Positions 6,757-6,773 of a stretch of DNA of 6,773 bases are shown one piece after another. The stretch is from Chloroflexota bacterium. GTDB taxonomy: Bacteria; Chloroflexota; Anaerolineae; Anaerolineales; UBA4823. Numbering within the stretch: position 1 is the stretch's first letter; every line of letters starts with the position of its first letter. The position numbers and the translations under genes were made by a program. The stretch lies in the NCBI GenBank assembly GCA_030613705.1, contig JAUWLJ010000112.1, positions 1 to 6,773 on the forward strand. The letters run 5' to 3'. The notes below the pieces were generated by a model. It ran no database searches, was not told the DNA's origin, and worked only from the letters and a program-made list of their open reading frames with translations.

Positions 6757-6773
6757 ATCATGGTTGGTTTCGG
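6737..6773 (+). CDS. Start of a probable anti-sigma factor gene (cut by window end)
   Basis: ATG 6737 opens a frame reading MGHKPFESWLVS to the window edge. It overlaps the sigma factor gene by 20 bases in another frame and has AAAGG (6725-6729) 7 bases upstream, so translation is probably coupled. The gene right after an ECF factor is commonly its anti-sigma factor. The opening resembles, from memory, short zinc-finger (zf-HC2, HxxxCxxC) anti-sigma proteins of Anaerolineae, which begin with a similar Lys-Pro-(Phe/Tyr)-Glu-x-Trp-(Leu/Ile). The diagnostic zinc motif and any membrane segment would lie beyond the window, so the assignment is contextual. Confidence 0.6.
   Translation, partial: MGHKPFESWLVS

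Noticed and set aside
1..6773. CRISPR arrays, tRNA or rRNA genes, insertion sequences, integrase sites
   Set aside because: I saw no regularly spaced repeats, no cloverleaf or rRNA-like segments, no transposase or terminal repeats with target duplications.

Overview
The window carries four protein-coding genes, all on the + strand: an aldo/keto reductase, the complete RNA polymerase beta' subunit gene rpoC, an ECF-type sigma factor, and the first codons of a gene overlapping the sigma factor that is probably its anti-sigma partner. The source is probably a Chloroflexota bacterium of the Anaerolineae kind. That rests on the character of the beta' protein (short N-terminus, long coiled-coil-rich insertion after the N-terminal zinc finger, no insertion in the trigger loop) and on the ECF/anti-sigma pair. 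It is inference from memory of these families, not a database match. Base composition is moderate to slightly AT-rich, and start signals are AAAGGAG-type Shine-Dalgarno sites.

Layout. Bases 1-280 hold no gene I can support, only the Shine-Dalgarno site of the first gene. The aldo/keto reductase runs 281-1306. Bases 1307-1619 are a regulatory interval: an inverted repeat (1334-1363) overlaps the -35 box of a near-consensus housekeeping promoter (1359-1388). A leader of about 225 nt follows, carrying a hairpin with an alternative fold and a possible 19-codon upstream ORF, and ends in a strong Shine-Dalgarno site. rpoC runs 1620-5930 and is closed by a strong intrinsic terminator (5950-5994). 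Bases 5995-6162 hold a possible ECF-type promoter (6055-6080) and a 26-base palindrome (6103-6128). The ECF sigma gene follows (start preferred at GTG 6163, stop at 6756). The last gene starts at 6737 inside it and runs off the window.

How the parts work together. rpoC appears to be its own transcription unit, with its own promoter, leader and terminator, instead of following rpoB directly. The sigma/anti-sigma pair is a separate unit, probably translationally coupled and possibly autoregulated. The sigma factor would bind the core enzyme to which rpoC contributes, but the terminator between them argues against co-transcription. The aldo/keto reductase looks functionally unrelated. Most of the window is ordinary; the parts deserving a second look are the rpoC leader, the beta' insertion and acidic tail, and the control region of the ECF gene.
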